64,000 nucleotides of DNA from Aestuariivita sp964402685 (GCA_964402685.1 CAYODE010000001.1:52009-116008); one strand, 5' to 3'. Positions 39,234-48,086 are shown, counted from the stretch's first letter. Numbers and translations are program-made. The notes: generated by a model from the letters alone, not told the origin.

Positions 39234-40196
39234 ATGTCTTTGGTTTACTACCCCGACAGCAATCCCGGCATCACTCGACGTCGACGCGGGCGCGGGTTTT
39301 CGTATATGTCGCCCGAAGGCGATCGGATCACTGACAAGGCTGAGCGGGCGCGTTTGACGGCCCTTGCAGTACCACCGGCCTATCACGATGTGTGGATGGC
39401 CCCGCTGGCTAATGCACATTTGTTGGCGACAGGACGGGATGATCGAGGCCGAAAGCAATACCGATATCATCCCGATTGGACTGCGGCGCGCGATCAGACC
39501 AAATTCGACATGCTGCCTCGAGTGGGCGCTGCATTGCCGGGATTGCGCCGCTGGATTGCAGAGAATCTAAAGGGCACACCCGGGTCACAGTCGACCGCGA
39601 TCGCCGCAGTTCTCGCTCTAATCGACCGGAGCGCGATGCGACCAGGGAATGTGAGCTATGCGGAGGAAAACGGCAGCTACGGCGCACTGACGCTGGAGAA
39701 ACAGCATCTCACAATTGACGGAAACCGTATTGCACTGGATTACACGGCAAAGGGTGGCACGCGGGTGCGCGAAGATCTGGTCGGTGCACGATTGGCGCGC
39801 GTGTTGCACAAATCGGCGGATTTGCCTGGCCCGCGTCTCTTTGATTACCGGACGGAGGAGGGCGGCTTTGCGCCGCTCAGATCCGAACATGTGGCTGAGG
39901 TGCTAGATGCGGTGACAGCTGGTAGCATCACACCCAAGTCGGTTCGCACATGGGTGGGCACGCTGGCGGCCTTTCTTGTGGCGCGGTCTGATGGTCCCGA
40001 AGTCACGATCACAGATATGGCCAAAGCCGCGTCAGAACGATTGCACAACACACCGACTGTGGCCCGCAACAGCTATATCCACCCTTCGGTGATCAAACTG
40101 TCGGGTGACACAGGCCAACATGCCGGAGAGATTGAAGATGATGGCCCGGCGGAGCTGCGCGAGGGGGAGGCCGCGCTGTTGCGGTTCCTGTCCTGA
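39234..40196 (+). CDS. DNA topoisomerase IB (poxvirus/bacterial type)
   Basis: A 320-residue type IB topoisomerase that relaxes supercoils by nicking one strand. Catalytic features seen are Lys in YTAKGGTRV, Arg in TPKSVRTWVGT and the nucleophile Tyr281 in ARNSYIHPSV. The N-terminal binding lobe has RRRRGRGFSY and the conserved RKQYRYHPDW. The ATG at 39234 has AGGTGG at the right distance; a GTG at 39222 is in frame. It is controlled by an exact EcfG promoter, as expected for the topoisomerase IB genes often found among stress genes in Rhizobiales. It ends 3 bases before the convergent MATE gene. Confidence 0.9.
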   Translation: MSLVYYPDSNPGITRRRRGRGFSYMSPEGDRITDKAERARLTALAVPPAYHDVWMAPLANAHLLATGRDDRGRKQYRYHPDWTAARDQTKFDMLPRVGAALPGLRRWIAENLKGTPGSQSTAIAAVLALIDRSAMRPGNVSYAEENGSYGALTLEKQHLTIDGNRIALDYTAKGGTRVREDLVGARLARVLHKSADLPGPRLFDYRTEEGGFAPLRSEHVAEVLDAVTAGSITPKSVRTWVGTLAAFLVARSDGPEVTITDMAKAASERLHNTPTVARNSYIHPSVIKLSGDTGQHAGEIEDDGPAELREGEAALLRFLS

Positions 40197-40199
40197 GGA

Positions 40200-41561
40200 C
40201 TACGCGACGACGTCTTGCGCCCGGTCGTTCAAAACAAGGCTGGTCCGCCCGAGGCACCACAGTGCCGCGGCGACAACCAGAACATTGGCCGCTACCGCTG
40301 CCGCCAGAATACCTGCATACCCCGACACCATGACACCGAGCCACGCCCCCGGCACGTAGATCAACGTGATGCGTCCCAGACTCAAACCCATCGAGTAAAG
40401 CGGCTTTGACCGCGCGTTCATTGCGGCGTTGGCGGTGACGAGCATGCCATAGCCAAAAAGGCTCCAACCCACGACGCGTAGGTAATCCGAGGCATACGTC
40501 ATCGCTTCCCCGCCGTCAGAGACAAAAAGCCCGGCAATCGGTTCGGCGCAAAGGGCGAGAGCCGCGCCGATGATCAAGCCGTAAGTCAGGCACATGCCCC
40601 ACGCGACGGCCACAGCTTTGCGTGCGCGGTCGGGTCGATCCGCGCCCCAGTTTTGGCCCACGACTGGTCCGATCCCGGAAGACAGTGCGAGCAGAGGCAC
40701 AAGCGCCACAGATTGCACGCGCGTAGCAGCACCAAATCCGCCAACAGCCGCTTCACCCAACGTTGCGACTGCGGCGGTTACAAGGGCCATGCCCGCCGGG
40801 TTGATCGCGTTGGAAAACGCAGCCGGACCGCCAACTTTCACGATCTCACGCACTGAACGTAAGAGGTTTTTCAGAAGTGACGTGCAGACCGACAGATACC
40901 CGCAGATAAACGCATAAACGCCAGCCGCGGCGACTGCCACAACGCGACCGATCAAAGTAGCCAGTGCCGCGCCTGCGGTGCCCATCCCTTCCATCGGGCC
41001 CCATCCGAAGATAAAGACCGGGTTCAGCCCAATAGCAAAAAAGGCTGACAGGATCATAATAGCCGCGGAAGCCGCGCCATCACCATGCGCGCGAAAAACG
41101 GCGTTTAACACCATGGACCCTACAAGAAAGGGAAAGGACCACGCCCAGATCGGCGCGTATTTCATCGCTTCGGTCAATGCGGCCTCTCCGGCACCCATGA
41201 GACTGAAAAGCCGTTCTGCCGAAAAGGCAAACGTGAGGGCAACAATCGCGGCAAGTGCAACACCCAATCCCACGGCGTGCATCGCAATGCGGTGCAAGTT
41301 GGCGGCCTCTTCCTCGCGGCCCAAGGCCTGAGAGATCACCGCGTTTGCCCCGGCCGAAAGGCCAATCGCAAGCGATGTAATTGCGGCGGTTATAGGATAG
41401 ACAAAACCGACCGCGGCCAAAGGCGCGTCGCCCAATTGACCCAAGAAGTAGGCATCGGCCAATCCCACGCTCAACACCGCAAGCACGCCAAACATCATTG
41501 GTGCCGAAACAATGGTCAGCGCTTTCCAGACGGGGCCTTTGGTCAGGTTACGGTCGGACAT
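40200..41561 (-). CDS. MATE family efflux transporter
   Basis: A complete 453-residue MATE protein with 12 hydrophobic segments. The first half opens with LTIVSAPMMFGVLAVLSVGLADAYF (trimmed: SAPMMFGVLAVLS) and LGQLGDAPLAAVGFVYPI. The second half repeats the pattern with GGPAAFSNAINPAGMAL and LSSGIGPVVGQNWGAD. It exports drugs or metabolites using an ion gradient. No EcfG motif was found near its start, so it is likely outside the stress regulon. It is not closely alike to the MATE fragment at bases 1-300. Confidence 0.87.
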   Translation of the reverse strand: MSDRNLTKGPVWKALTIVSAPMMFGVLAVLSVGLADAYFLGQLGDAPLAAVGFVYPITAAITSLAIGLSAGANAVISQALGREEEAANLHRIAMHAVGLGVALAAIVALTFAFSAERLFSLMGAGEAALTEAMKYAPIWAWSFPFLVGSMVLNAVFRAHGDGAASAAIMILSAFFAIGLNPVFIFGWGPMEGMGTAGAALATLIGRVVAVAAAGVYAFICGYLSVCTSLLKNLLRSVREIVKVGGPAAFSNAINPAGMALVTAAVATLGEAAVGGFGAATRVQSVALVPLLALSSGIGPVVGQNWGADRPDRARKAVAVAWGMCLTYGLIIGAALALCAEPIAGLFVSDGGEAMTYASDYLRVVGWSLFGYGMLVTANAAMNARSKPLYSMGLSLGRITLIYVPGAWLGVMVSGYAGILAAAVAANVLVVAAALWCLGRTSLVLNDRAQDVVA

Positions 41562-41949
41562 GTCGTGGATACCTATTAGGATCGGAATAGGCGCGCTGCC
41601 GGGACAGAGCAGCGCGCCTTGGGCCGGGATTCAGTTGGGGATGACCCGGCAGGATCGGAAAGCTAGGGCAGGCGCTTTCCGGGATGTCAGGGGAAGTGCC
41701 GGTTGGAACGGGATTTTTGCCAAATACGCTCGCGCGTGCTGTTACGTGGCGCAATCGAAATGCGAGTAAACTGAACCGGGGTGCCGAGGGACAACACCCA
41801 GGCGGCGGCTTTCAACGCGAGACTGCAATTCATGTAACGCCCTATTTTCCAGATGTTTGGCGGACCGATGTGGCCGACCTGACATTGTTCCAACGCACTC
41901 TCGGTCAAAGAGTTCCATTGAAGAGCAAATTTTTTCTAATCCGGCTTTA
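41562..41949. other. Intergenic, no gene recognised
   Basis: About 390 bases between the MATE start and the promoter of two small membrane genes. A plus-strand frame at 41684-41950 has a poor ribosome site and no protein-like pattern. Nothing else was seen. Confidence 0.5.
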
Positions 41950-41975
41950 GGAACCCCAGTGCCGTATCGCGCGTT
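41950..41975 (+). promoter_or_regulatory. EcfG promoter before two small membrane protein genes
   Basis: GGAAC, 17 bases, CGTT, 30 bases before the ATG at 42006. Exact consensus match. Confidence 0.85.
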
Positions 41976-42005
41976 TGTCCACCGACAATTGAAAGGAGTG
42001 CTCAA

Positions 42006-42170
42006 ATGACCGCACCAAACACCAACATCGAAAAGCAAACCCGCCGCCATAGAGGCCCGCTGATTGGCATGGGCTTGGGCATTGCCGCAGTTTTGGCGTT
42101 CATTCTAGCGGCGCAAATTGCCCCGGATGATGATGCGGCGCCCGCGATGACCTCTGAAATCACACAATAA
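42006..42170 (+). CDS. 54-residue single-pass membrane protein
   Basis: A short protein: basic N-terminus (EKQTRRHRGPLIG), one membrane helix (GLGIAAVLAFILAAQIA) and a short acidic tail (PDDDAAPAMTSEITQ). GAAAGGAG stands right before the ATG. The exact EcfG promoter upstream and a second small membrane gene 13 bases downstream show it is expressed. I do not recognise the family. Confidence 0.75.
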   Translation: MTAPNTNIEKQTRRHRGPLIGMGLGIAAVLAFILAAQIAPDDDAAPAMTSEITQ

Positions 42171-42183
42171 GGAAATCTGAATT

Positions 42184-42336
42184 ATGGAATACACTCTAAT
42201 CGTCGTCCTGTTCCTGATTACAGCGCTGGCCGTTGTGGTTTGGGCATTGTTAAGCAAACGTGCTGTCGAAAAGCGTATGGATGACCCCGATGCGCCGAAA
42301 TCCACATTGGCGAAGGATGCGCCAAACCATCGTTGA
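42184..42336 (+). CDS. 50-residue single-pass membrane protein
   Basis: One N-terminal membrane helix (LIVVLFLITALAVVVWALL) followed by a charged cytoplasmic tail (SKRAVEKRMDDPDAPKST). AAGGAAATC precedes the ATG. It is the second gene of a two-gene stress operon and is followed by a strong terminator. The family is not known to me. Confidence 0.72.
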   Translation: MEYTLIVVLFLITALAVVVWALLSKRAVEKRMDDPDAPKSTLAKDAPNHR

Positions 42337-42352
42337 GTGCATAGAAAGAAGA

Positions 42353-42391
42353 AAACGCCGCCGCACCCAAAGCTCAGCGGCGTTTTTTTTG
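42353..42391. terminator. Bidirectional Rho-independent terminator
   Basis: AAACGCCGC and GCGGCGTTT form a stem, followed by eight T residues on the plus strand. On the minus strand it sits directly behind the stop of the FNT gene with an A/T run of its own, so it serves both convergent operons. Confidence 0.85.
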
Positions 42392-43240
42392 TCAATCTGT
42401 TCCTTCTACTTCGGGTTGGATCTGAGCCCAAGCCAGAAGCGTAAAGATCACTGTGCCGCCGATAACATTACCCGCAAGGACTGGAAGAAAGAAACCGAAG
42501 GCCGATTGGATGATACCAAGTTGACCCAGAACAAGCAGATACGCCATCTCGACCGAACCGGCGACGATATGGGTAAAATCGCCCAATGCAATGAGCCAGG
42601 TGAACAAAAAGATTAAAGGCACTTCACTGCCTTTGGCAGTCGGAAGCATCCAAACAAGTGCTGCGATCAGAACGCCTGCAGGAATACCCCGCATCAACCC
42701 TTCCCAAGCGGGCATCCCCGTTGCATGCTCACTTAATTCAGTGAAAGCTGCAGCCACATCCGCTGACAGAACCGGCGTATAGGCAAAAAATGTGGCCACA
42801 GCGAAGGCGCCCACGACGTTTGCGGCCAAAACCAAGATCCAAAGTTCAGTCATGCGCCAAAGGCAGGAAGTGGTTTTCTGTACTAGAACCGGCGCAACTG
42901 TGGTGATCGTGTTTTCGGTGAAAAGCTGCATCCGGCCAAGGATCACCAGCAAAAAGCCAAAGGTGTATCCCATGTTTTCGAGGATATAGCGCCACTCGGC
43001 GTCGGGCAGCAACGCGCGCAGCAGCGCCTCTCCCAATACAGAAAAAGAAATCAGTATGCCCGCAGCAATTCCTGAGAACCACAGCGCGCGGTTTGGGCGT
43101 GCGAGCTCTTCCTCACCGTTGCGACGGACGGATTCAAAGATGAGTTTGGGCGAGAGGGCTGCGACCTCTTCGACAGCCTGCGCCTCTTTATCATGGCTTG
43201 TCAGGTCTGCGTTGTTTCGATCTTCGGATTGGGTGGTCAT
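42392..43240 (-). CDS. Formate/nitrite transporter (FNT) family protein
   Basis: A 282-residue channel protein of the FNT family (closest in build to YfdC). An acidic N-terminal tail of about 50 residues is followed by six membrane segments. Family motifs are GIAAGILISFS, RMQLFTENTITT (the usual LFTGN is changed to LFTEN) and GDFTHIVAGSVE in the fifth-helix region. The altered loop suggests a substrate other than formate or nitrite. The ATG at 43240 follows CGGAG. An exact EcfG promoter lies 42 bases upstream. Confidence 0.82.
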   Translation of the reverse strand: MTTQSEDRNNADLTSHDKEAQAVEEVAALSPKLIFESVRRNGEEELARPNRALWFSGIAAGILISFSVLGEALLRALLPDAEWRYILENMGYTFGFLLVILGRMQLFTENTITTVAPVLVQKTTSCLWRMTELWILVLAANVVGAFAVATFFAYTPVLSADVAAAFTELSEHATGMPAWEGLMRGIPAGVLIAALVWMLPTAKGSEVPLIFLFTWLIALGDFTHIVAGSVEMAYLLVLGQLGIIQSAFGFFLPVLAGNVIGGTVIFTLLAWAQIQPEVEGTD

Positions 43241-43281
43241 TCGGGTCTCCGGCATTGCGTTTGAAACGACATATGTGGAGA

Positions 43282-43307
43282 AACGCGCGGTGGGCAGCAG
43301 TCGTTCC
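43282..43307 (-). promoter_or_regulatory. EcfG promoter before FNT family gene
   Basis: Minus strand GGAAC (43307-43303), 17 bases, CGTT (43285-43282), 41 bases before the ATG at 43240. Exact consensus match. Confidence 0.85.
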
Positions 43308-43346
43308 ACATTTCCTTTGGAACGTTTCGGCGCGGCGCGGTGTTAG

Positions 43347-44252
43347 ATGTTCATGGACATAATAGAAAAACTTCTGCCCGAAAGTGTAATAGGCATTTTG
43401 ATCGAGCGCATGTCGGACTGGGTGACAAGTGGTCTCGGCGCACTGCCTCGAATTGCGTTGGCTCTGTTTGTGTTGCTATTGACCTGGGCCGTGGTTTGGG
43501 GGGTTCGTGTTCTTATCACGAGGCTGGGGCGCCGCGCGCGATTGCGACGTAATCTGATTGATGTACTGCGGCTGATGTCAGGCACAGTGATTTGGTTGAC
43601 CGGTTCATTGATTGCCCTCACAGTCGTCTTCCCAACGATCACACCTGGTCGCGCGTTGACCACTCTAGGACTGGGATCCGTCGCAATTGGATTTGCGTTC
43701 AAGGACACGTTCGAAAATTTCCTAGCCGGTATCCTTATTCTCTTGCGGGAACCGTTTCGGATCGACGATCATGTCGAATGCGAAGGCGCCGAAGGTCAAG
43801 TCGAGGCGATCACGATACGCGACACGCATATCCGCCAGACCGATGGACAGTTGGTCGTGGTCCCCAACGCGCAGCTTTTTCACAATGCGGTAACAGTGCG
43901 CACTGATAAGGCTTACCGACGAACCGCCATTGTTGTTGGCGTCGCATATGGAGAAGATGTGGATGCCGCCCGGGACGTTATTGCCGATGCTGTACGGGCG
44001 GTGGACATGGTTCGCGACGACGTGCGCGACATTCAGGTATTCGCCAAGGCGTTCGGCGCCAGTTCGATTGACTTCGAGGTGACGTGGTGGACTGGCTCTG
44101 CTCCTGTCGACATTCGCGCCAGCCGCGACAAGGTCGTGGCTGCCATTAAACGCGCTCTCGATAAGGCTGGGATTGAGATTCCGTTCCCCTATCGCACGCT
44201 CACGGTTGACGCCCCAATCCCAGTGCGCGCTGTGGCGCAAGCGACTGAATAG
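43347..44252 (+). CDS. Small MscS-type mechanosensitive channel
   Basis: A 301-residue channel. Membrane segments lie at about residues 33-55 and 75-95; the pore helix follows as TTLGLGSVAIGFAFKDTFENF, then the beta domain (FRIDDHVECEGAEGQVEAI) and the mixed C-terminal domain ending in FPYRTLTV. It releases osmolytes when the membrane is stretched. The C-terminus lies 10 bases before the TrkH start, so osmotic release and potassium uptake genes form one operon. Confidence 0.87.
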   Translation: MFMDIIEKLLPESVIGILIERMSDWVTSGLGALPRIALALFVLLLTWAVVWGVRVLITRLGRRARLRRNLIDVLRLMSGTVIWLTGSLIALTVVFPTITPGRALTTLGLGSVAIGFAFKDTFENFLAGILILLREPFRIDDHVECEGAEGQVEAITIRDTHIRQTDGQLVVVPNAQLFHNAVTVRTDKAYRRTAIVVGVAYGEDVDAARDVIADAVRAVDMVRDDVRDIQVFAKAFGASSIDFEVTWWTGSAPVDIRASRDKVVAAIKRALDKAGIEIPFPYRTLTVDAPIPVRAVAQATE

Positions 44253-44262
44253 CTACGTGCGC

Positions 44263-45726
44263 ATGGCCCCTTCATCACGCAACGGATCGGACACTTTATT
44301 GCAGCAGGCGCGGCCTCGCGCCTTATCGCTGGTTGTTGCCAAGCACGGCGTTCTGGCACCTCTTCTTTTTGGTCCACCTCTGATCTGGGCGGCAGTAGAA
44401 GGGCAATATGCGCTCGTTTGGGCGCTGGCCGGGCCGATCGCATTGGGACTGGCAACATGGCTTGTGTCATGGAGGTTTGCCTTGCCCCCGGATCTACGAG
44501 GGGTCGAGGCGATGAGCGCCATCGCGCTTCTATTCTTGCTGTCTGCGGTGCTATCTATTCCCGCGTTCATGGTTTTGGGAATGCCGTTATCGGCGGCATT
44601 TTTTGAAGGAATGAGCGCGATCACGACAACAGGCTTGTCGCTAGCGCGCGACCCCGACAGTTGGCCCTTTGCCGCGCATTTATTGCGCTCGTGGATGCAA
44701 TGGTGCGGGGGGCTTGCCATGGCCACCGCCGTGCTCGCACTCGTTCTCGGACCGGGCCCAGCAGCGCGCACCATAGGCAATGCGGGGATTGATGACCGCA
44801 ACCGAATCCAATCGGCGCGCGAACAGGCGCGGGAGTTGCTTGGAGCATACGTGCTCTTAACTGTATTCTTTGCTTTGGTGATCAGTCTAGCCTTGGGCAA
44901 TGTGGCCGAAGGGCTTGTTCTGACGCTCTCGGCGGTGTCAACCGGTGGTTTTGCCCCGCGGTCCGACAGCTTAGCTAGCTATGACATTGTGGTCCAGTCT
45001 CTGGTCGTTCTGGCTTGTTTGGCCGGTGCGGTATCGCTTTTGGCCTATGCACAGGGTCTGAGCCGAAACGGGCCTCGGTTCTGGACCTCACCATCACTCA
45101 GGCGGGTGGGTGTAACAACATTGATCGCGGGGACAACGCTGGCGCTCGTGATGGCTTTCTCCGGTGCCACACAACCTTTTCTGCCGGAATTTCTCAACCT
45201 GATCAGTGCATTTACCACCGCAGGCTATTCAACCGGGGCGATGCCCACCGCACCTGCGCTTCTGGCGTTGTTTTTGCTGGTTATGCTGATCGGTGGGGAT
45301 CGCGGCTCAACTGCGGGCGGGATCAAACTGTGGCGCATCGGGATCATGCTCCGCGCACTGCGTCATGCGCTTACGCTACCGCGCCTGCCCGAACGCGCGA
45401 TCAGCCCACTGCGCCGCAATGGTGAGCCGGTCAAGGATAGTCTTCTGGTGGCGCTCCTGGGTTTGCTTACCCTTTATCTCTTGGCCATGGGTGCGCTGTG
45501 GCTGATGTTCGTGGCATTGGGATTTCCGCCGCAACCGGCGCTTTTTGACACGATCTCGGCCTTGTCGACCGTGGGCCTCTCGACCGGGGTGGTGAACCCC
45601 GATCTGCCAACCGGCGCGCAGATCGCCCTGGCTTTTGCAATGTGGTTTGGGCGTCTTGAGTTTATCGCGGTTATTGTCCTGTTCCTGCCGGGAACGTGGT
45701 TACACCGCCCGTTCAAAGGAGGATGA
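44263..45726 (+). CDS. trkH: TrkH family potassium uptake protein, membrane subunit
   Basis: A 487-residue potassium channel subunit with the four pore loops of the Trk/Ktr/HKT family, seen as EGMSAITTTGLSLA, LSAVSTGGFAP, ISAFTTAGYSTGA and ISALSTVGLSTGV. The first loop has Thr-Thr-Thr-Gly, the usual filter form. It moves K+ inward, gated by the cytoplasmic TrkA-type ring encoded 3 bases downstream. The start at ATG 44263 is one choice; a GTG two codons earlier is possible. Together with the MscS gene it forms an osmotic-balance operon. Confidence 0.87.
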   Translation: MAPSSRNGSDTLLQQARPRALSLVVAKHGVLAPLLFGPPLIWAAVEGQYALVWALAGPIALGLATWLVSWRFALPPDLRGVEAMSAIALLFLLSAVLSIPAFMVLGMPLSAAFFEGMSAITTTGLSLARDPDSWPFAAHLLRSWMQWCGGLAMATAVLALVLGPGPAARTIGNAGIDDRNRIQSAREQARELLGAYVLLTVFFALVISLALGNVAEGLVLTLSAVSTGGFAPRSDSLASYDIVVQSLVVLACLAGAVSLLAYAQGLSRNGPRFWTSPSLRRVGVTTLIAGTTLALVMAFSGATQPFLPEFLNLISAFTTAGYSTGAMPTAPALLALFLLVMLIGGDRGSTAGGIKLWRIGIMLRALRHALTLPRLPERAISPLRRNGEPVKDSLLVALLGLLTLYLLAMGALWLMFVALGFPPQPALFDTISALSTVGLSTGVVNPDLPTGAQIALAFAMWFGRLEFIAVIVLFLPGTWLHRPFKGG

Positions 45727-45729
45727 TCC

Positions 45730-46380
45730 ATGAGGATCGTGATTGTCGGCGGATCGAAATTTGGCGTGGCCGCAGCGCAGCAGATGATCGAACACGGGCA
45801 CGAGGTCGTCCTGATCGACAAAGACCGCGATAAGCTGGAAAGGCTGAGTGATCAGCTTGATTGCGGATTGATCGAGGGGGACGGAACCTCTCCCGCCGTC
45901 TTAAGAGCGGCACACAGTAGCGAAAACGATCTGCTAATCGCGCTGACAAATGCATCGGACGACAATATTCTCACGGCTTTGGTCGCTCGCTCCGTCGGCT
46001 TTGGCCGCGTGATACCTCAGATCATCTCTCCTGAGTTGATGGAGGTATGCGCAGAGCTGGGTCTGGAAGATACGATTGCGCCGCATGCCACGGTGGCCCG
46101 ATCGCTCTGCCGTGCATTGGAGCAAAACAGCGAGGTTAGCGAAGAGTTGAACCTGAGTGGTGCGCTGCGTCTAAAACGCGTTGATGTACCCGATGCTCTG
46201 GATGGCCGCGCACTGTCTGATCTGGACCTGCCTGCGGATGCACGACCTGTTGCTGTGATCGTGGAGGAAGACGAAACGCTGCCTGAGGGCGACACGACCC
46301 TTACGCGAGGCGGGCACATCCTATTTGTCGTTCCGACAGAAGATGTCAATGCGTTGGAGCGTTGCTTTGCTCCGGATTGA
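45730..46380 (+). CDS. trkA: TrkA family potassium uptake regulatory protein
   Basis: A 216-residue cytoplasmic subunit with one TrkA-N (Rossmann) domain and one TrkA-C domain, so it is a single-module (KtrA-like) form, not the double TrkA of enterobacteria. The nucleotide site is IVIVGGSKFGVAAAQQM with the acidic end VVLIDKD. The TrkA-C part holds GRALSDLDLPADARPVAVIV. It binds NAD(H) or ATP/ADP and opens the TrkH pore. GGAGGATGATCC runs from the end of trkH into its ribosome site. Confidence 0.86.
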   Translation: MRIVIVGGSKFGVAAAQQMIEHGHEVVLIDKDRDKLERLSDQLDCGLIEGDGTSPAVLRAAHSSENDLLIALTNASDDNILTALVARSVGFGRVIPQIISPELMEVCAELGLEDTIAPHATVARSLCRALEQNSEVSEELNLSGALRLKRVDVPDALDGRALSDLDLPADARPVAVIVEEDETLPEGDTTLTRGGHILFVVPTEDVNALERCFAPD

Positions 46381-46384
46381 ACTG

Positions 46385-46410
46385 GGAACCAAACCTGCCA
46401 GCTGTGCGTT
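46385..46410 (+). promoter_or_regulatory. EcfG promoter before Rho_N-DUF2945-PLDc_N operon
   Basis: GGAAC, 17 bases, CGTT, starting 4 bases after the trkA stop and ending 26 bases before the ATG at 46437. Exact consensus match. Confidence 0.85.
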
Positions 46411-46436
46411 TAGGTGAGTAACGAGCGAGGTTTAAT

Positions 46437-46709
46437 ATGGCCGACAAAGATCGACCTAGTATCAAGAATGAAGACACATATGAAGCGCTGCGAGAAGATG
46501 GCTACGCCAAAGAGGTAGCTGCGCGCATTGCCAACGCGCAGGAAAATGACGGTATGTCACCCTCCACCAATGGCGGGTCAGCGGAGCCTTATGAAGATTG
46601 GACCAAAGATGACCTTTACACGCGTGCGCAAGAGCTGGAAATCGAAGGTCGGTCTGACATGACCAAAGATGAACTGATCGATGCACTCCGTGCACAAAGG
46701 AGCGACTGA
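46437..46709 (+). CDS. Rho N-terminal (SAP-like) domain protein
   Basis: A 90-residue acidic protein. The first half (ADKDRPSIKNEDTYEALREDGYAKEVAARIAN) resembles the short motif of plant-like and bacterial stress proteins of the DUF7218 type. The second half is a Rho_N/SAP helix pair, WTKDDLYTRAQELEI and MTKDELIDALRAQ, which binds nucleic acid. Its last base overlaps the first base of the next ATG. It is the first gene of a three-gene operon behind an exact EcfG promoter. Confidence 0.82.
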   Translation: MADKDRPSIKNEDTYEALREDGYAKEVAARIANAQENDGMSPSTNGGSAEPYEDWTKDDLYTRAQELEIEGRSDMTKDELIDALRAQRSD

Positions 46710-46921
46710 TGGCATTCCAAACGGGAGATACCGTGAAGTGGAACTGGGGCGCTGGTACCGGAACAGGCACGGTGAAACAGATCTACACCCAGAAGGTGAC
46801 CAAAACGATCAAGAGCACAGACGTGACTCGAAACGCATCTGATGACGATCCTGCGTATCTTATTGAACAGGACGACGGTGATCGGGTGTTAAAAAGCGCT
46901 TCAGAGCTAAAGTTGGTATAA
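46709..46921 (+). CDS. DUF2945 (hypervirulence-associated, TUDOR-like) protein
   Basis: A 70-residue soluble protein. The family pattern is complete: DTVKWNWGAGTGTGTVKQIY, TKTIKSTDVTRNAS, PAYLIEQDDGDRVLKSASEL. It has the small beta-barrel of TUDOR type and is regularly paired with the Rho_N-type protein encoded just before it. The role is unknown; both families are common in stress islands of soil and marine Alphaproteobacteria. Confidence 0.85.
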   Translation: MAFQTGDTVKWNWGAGTGTGTVKQIYTQKVTKTIKSTDVTRNASDDDPAYLIEQDDGDRVLKSASELKLV

Positions 46922-46944
46922 TCACATTACGAAGGAGAGTTGTC

Positions 46945-47139
46945 ATGGGTATTGAAGTTGCCGGGCTGGGCGGATTTATTTTGCTTGTCCTCAACGTTTG
47001 GGCGTTCGTGTCGATCATTGGATCGGCAGCGTCGACGGGCGCCAAAGTTCTGTGGTGCTTGCTGGTCCTGATTCTGCCGCTGTTGGGCTTTATCATCTGG
47101 TTGCTGGCTGGACCGCGTGCGAAAAGTAGTGTGGCTTAA
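46945..47139 (+). CDS. PLDc_N domain small membrane protein, copy 2
   Basis: A 64-residue membrane protein with two helices (LGGFILLVLNVWAFVSIIG; LLVLILPLLGFIIWLLAG) and the family motif SAASTGAKVLW between them. It shares the whole pattern with the protein encoded at 28819, so the two are paralogues. GAAGGAGAG precedes the ATG. It is probably the last gene of the operon that begins at 46437. Confidence 0.85.
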   Translation: MGIEVAGLGGFILLVLNVWAFVSIIGSAASTGAKVLWCLLVLILPLLGFIIWLLAGPRAKSSVA

Positions 47140-47575
47140 CGGCAAGTGTTCAAATTGAAAGTCTGAGACCAAGCGACGCCGGCCTGGCAAAGGTGGCGCT
47201 CCAGTTTCCTCTTTAGCAGTTTTAGCGCTGTCGTTAACCGTTTTGGACCTGTCCAAATCAGTTAGTTGCTCGATCCAGTTCAGGATTGGCAAAGCCGCTC
47301 AGGCTGCAACGACAACGGTGATCCTCATAACGATCGCTGCAAAGCCTGCGGAGCAGAAGGCTACTCGGTAAAGGATCAGCAGTAACAGCGACAATACACA
47401 AGCGCCGATGAACATTGCGAGGAGGGGTTTAGTTGAAGTGTTATCTAAGAGCAGCCGATGCAGACTACAGCACATGACGATTAAAACCGGCTCCTTAAAG
47501 CGCGATGGCGAGTGCATCATTGGCGTGGACCTGCGCTTTTTCAAACAGCGCTATCGTTTGTATCGGCCCGCCAAC
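47140..47575. other. Intergenic, no firm gene
   Basis: About 435 bases. A minus-strand frame at 47299-47544 would encode a protein ending in two hydrophobic stretches, but no ribosome site was found and the first half is not protein-like. No terminator is obvious for the PLDc_N operon to the left. Confidence 0.45.
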
Positions 47576-47614
47576 AAAAAAGAGACCGCAGCCGCGAGCC
47601 TGCGATCTCTTTTT
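47576..47614 (-). terminator. Rho-independent terminator (minus strand)
   Basis: On the minus strand AAAGAGATCGCAG and CTGCGGTCTCTTT pair with one wobble, followed by T residues, 16 bases after the stop codon of the gene at 47630-47890. Confidence 0.85.
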
Positions 47615-47629
47615 CAACCAAGCTCGAAG

Positions 47630-47890
47630 TCAGTCATTCGAGACGATCTGTTCATTGGATTCTTGGTCGGGCGTTTGCACATCGACCGTCGGCACGGTGA
47701 CGGTGATTTCTTCTGTGCCGATATCGATATCGCCAATCTCCGCATCGAATTCAGGCAGATTGCCGCCTTCAACTGTAACTTCTACATCGGGAAGGCGCGC
47801 TTCTTCGGTCTGGTCGATGTCGACCATGTAGATACCAGCGGCACCTGCGATAGCCACCGCGGCGGCAGCAATGATTACACCGGTTTTCAT
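47630..47890 (-). CDS. Membrane-anchored or exported acidic small protein
   Basis: An 86-residue protein. An N-terminal hydrophobic helix (TGVIIAAAAVAIAGAAGIYMV) is followed by a very acidic tail with regular beta-type alternation (DVEVTVEGG, AEIGDIDIGTEEITVTVPTVDV). AAAGGAG precedes the ATG. It is monocistronic with its own EcfG promoter and terminator. The family is not known to me. Confidence 0.75.
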   Translation of the reverse strand: MKTGVIIAAAAVAIAGAAGIYMVDIDQTEEARLPDVEVTVEGGNLPEFDAEIGDIDIGTEEITVTVPTVDVQTPDQESNEQIVSND

Positions 47891-47919
47891 AACAAAACTC
47901 CTTTTGTTTCTAGTAGGTT

Positions 47920-47944
47920 AACGCTCTTCGGTAAAAAGAGTTCC
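47920..47944 (-). promoter_or_regulatory. EcfG promoter before the acidic small protein gene
   Basis: Minus strand GGAAC (47944-47940), 16 bases, CGTT (47923-47920), 29 bases before the ATG at 47890. Exact consensus match. Confidence 0.85.
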
Positions 47945-48086
47945 GTGGATTTACGTTTTTTTGATCCACTGGTTCGCCAGCTGTTCGGGCTTTGACTGTA
48001 TTATGAAACTAGGTGCAGGAACGAAGACGGAGACGCCCGACTTGGGTGCGCCCCCGTCAGTACTAACTTGTCAAAAACACTTAGGA

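Noticed and set aside
43316..43344. EcfG-like motif GGAAC-N17-TGTT before the small MscS gene
   Set aside because: The -10 ends 3 bases before the ATG, so the transcript would start inside the gene, and the -10 has a mismatch.
47299..47544. Minus-strand frame of 81 codons with hydrophobic end
   Set aside because: No ribosome site, implausible first half, no promoter; kept as intergenic.
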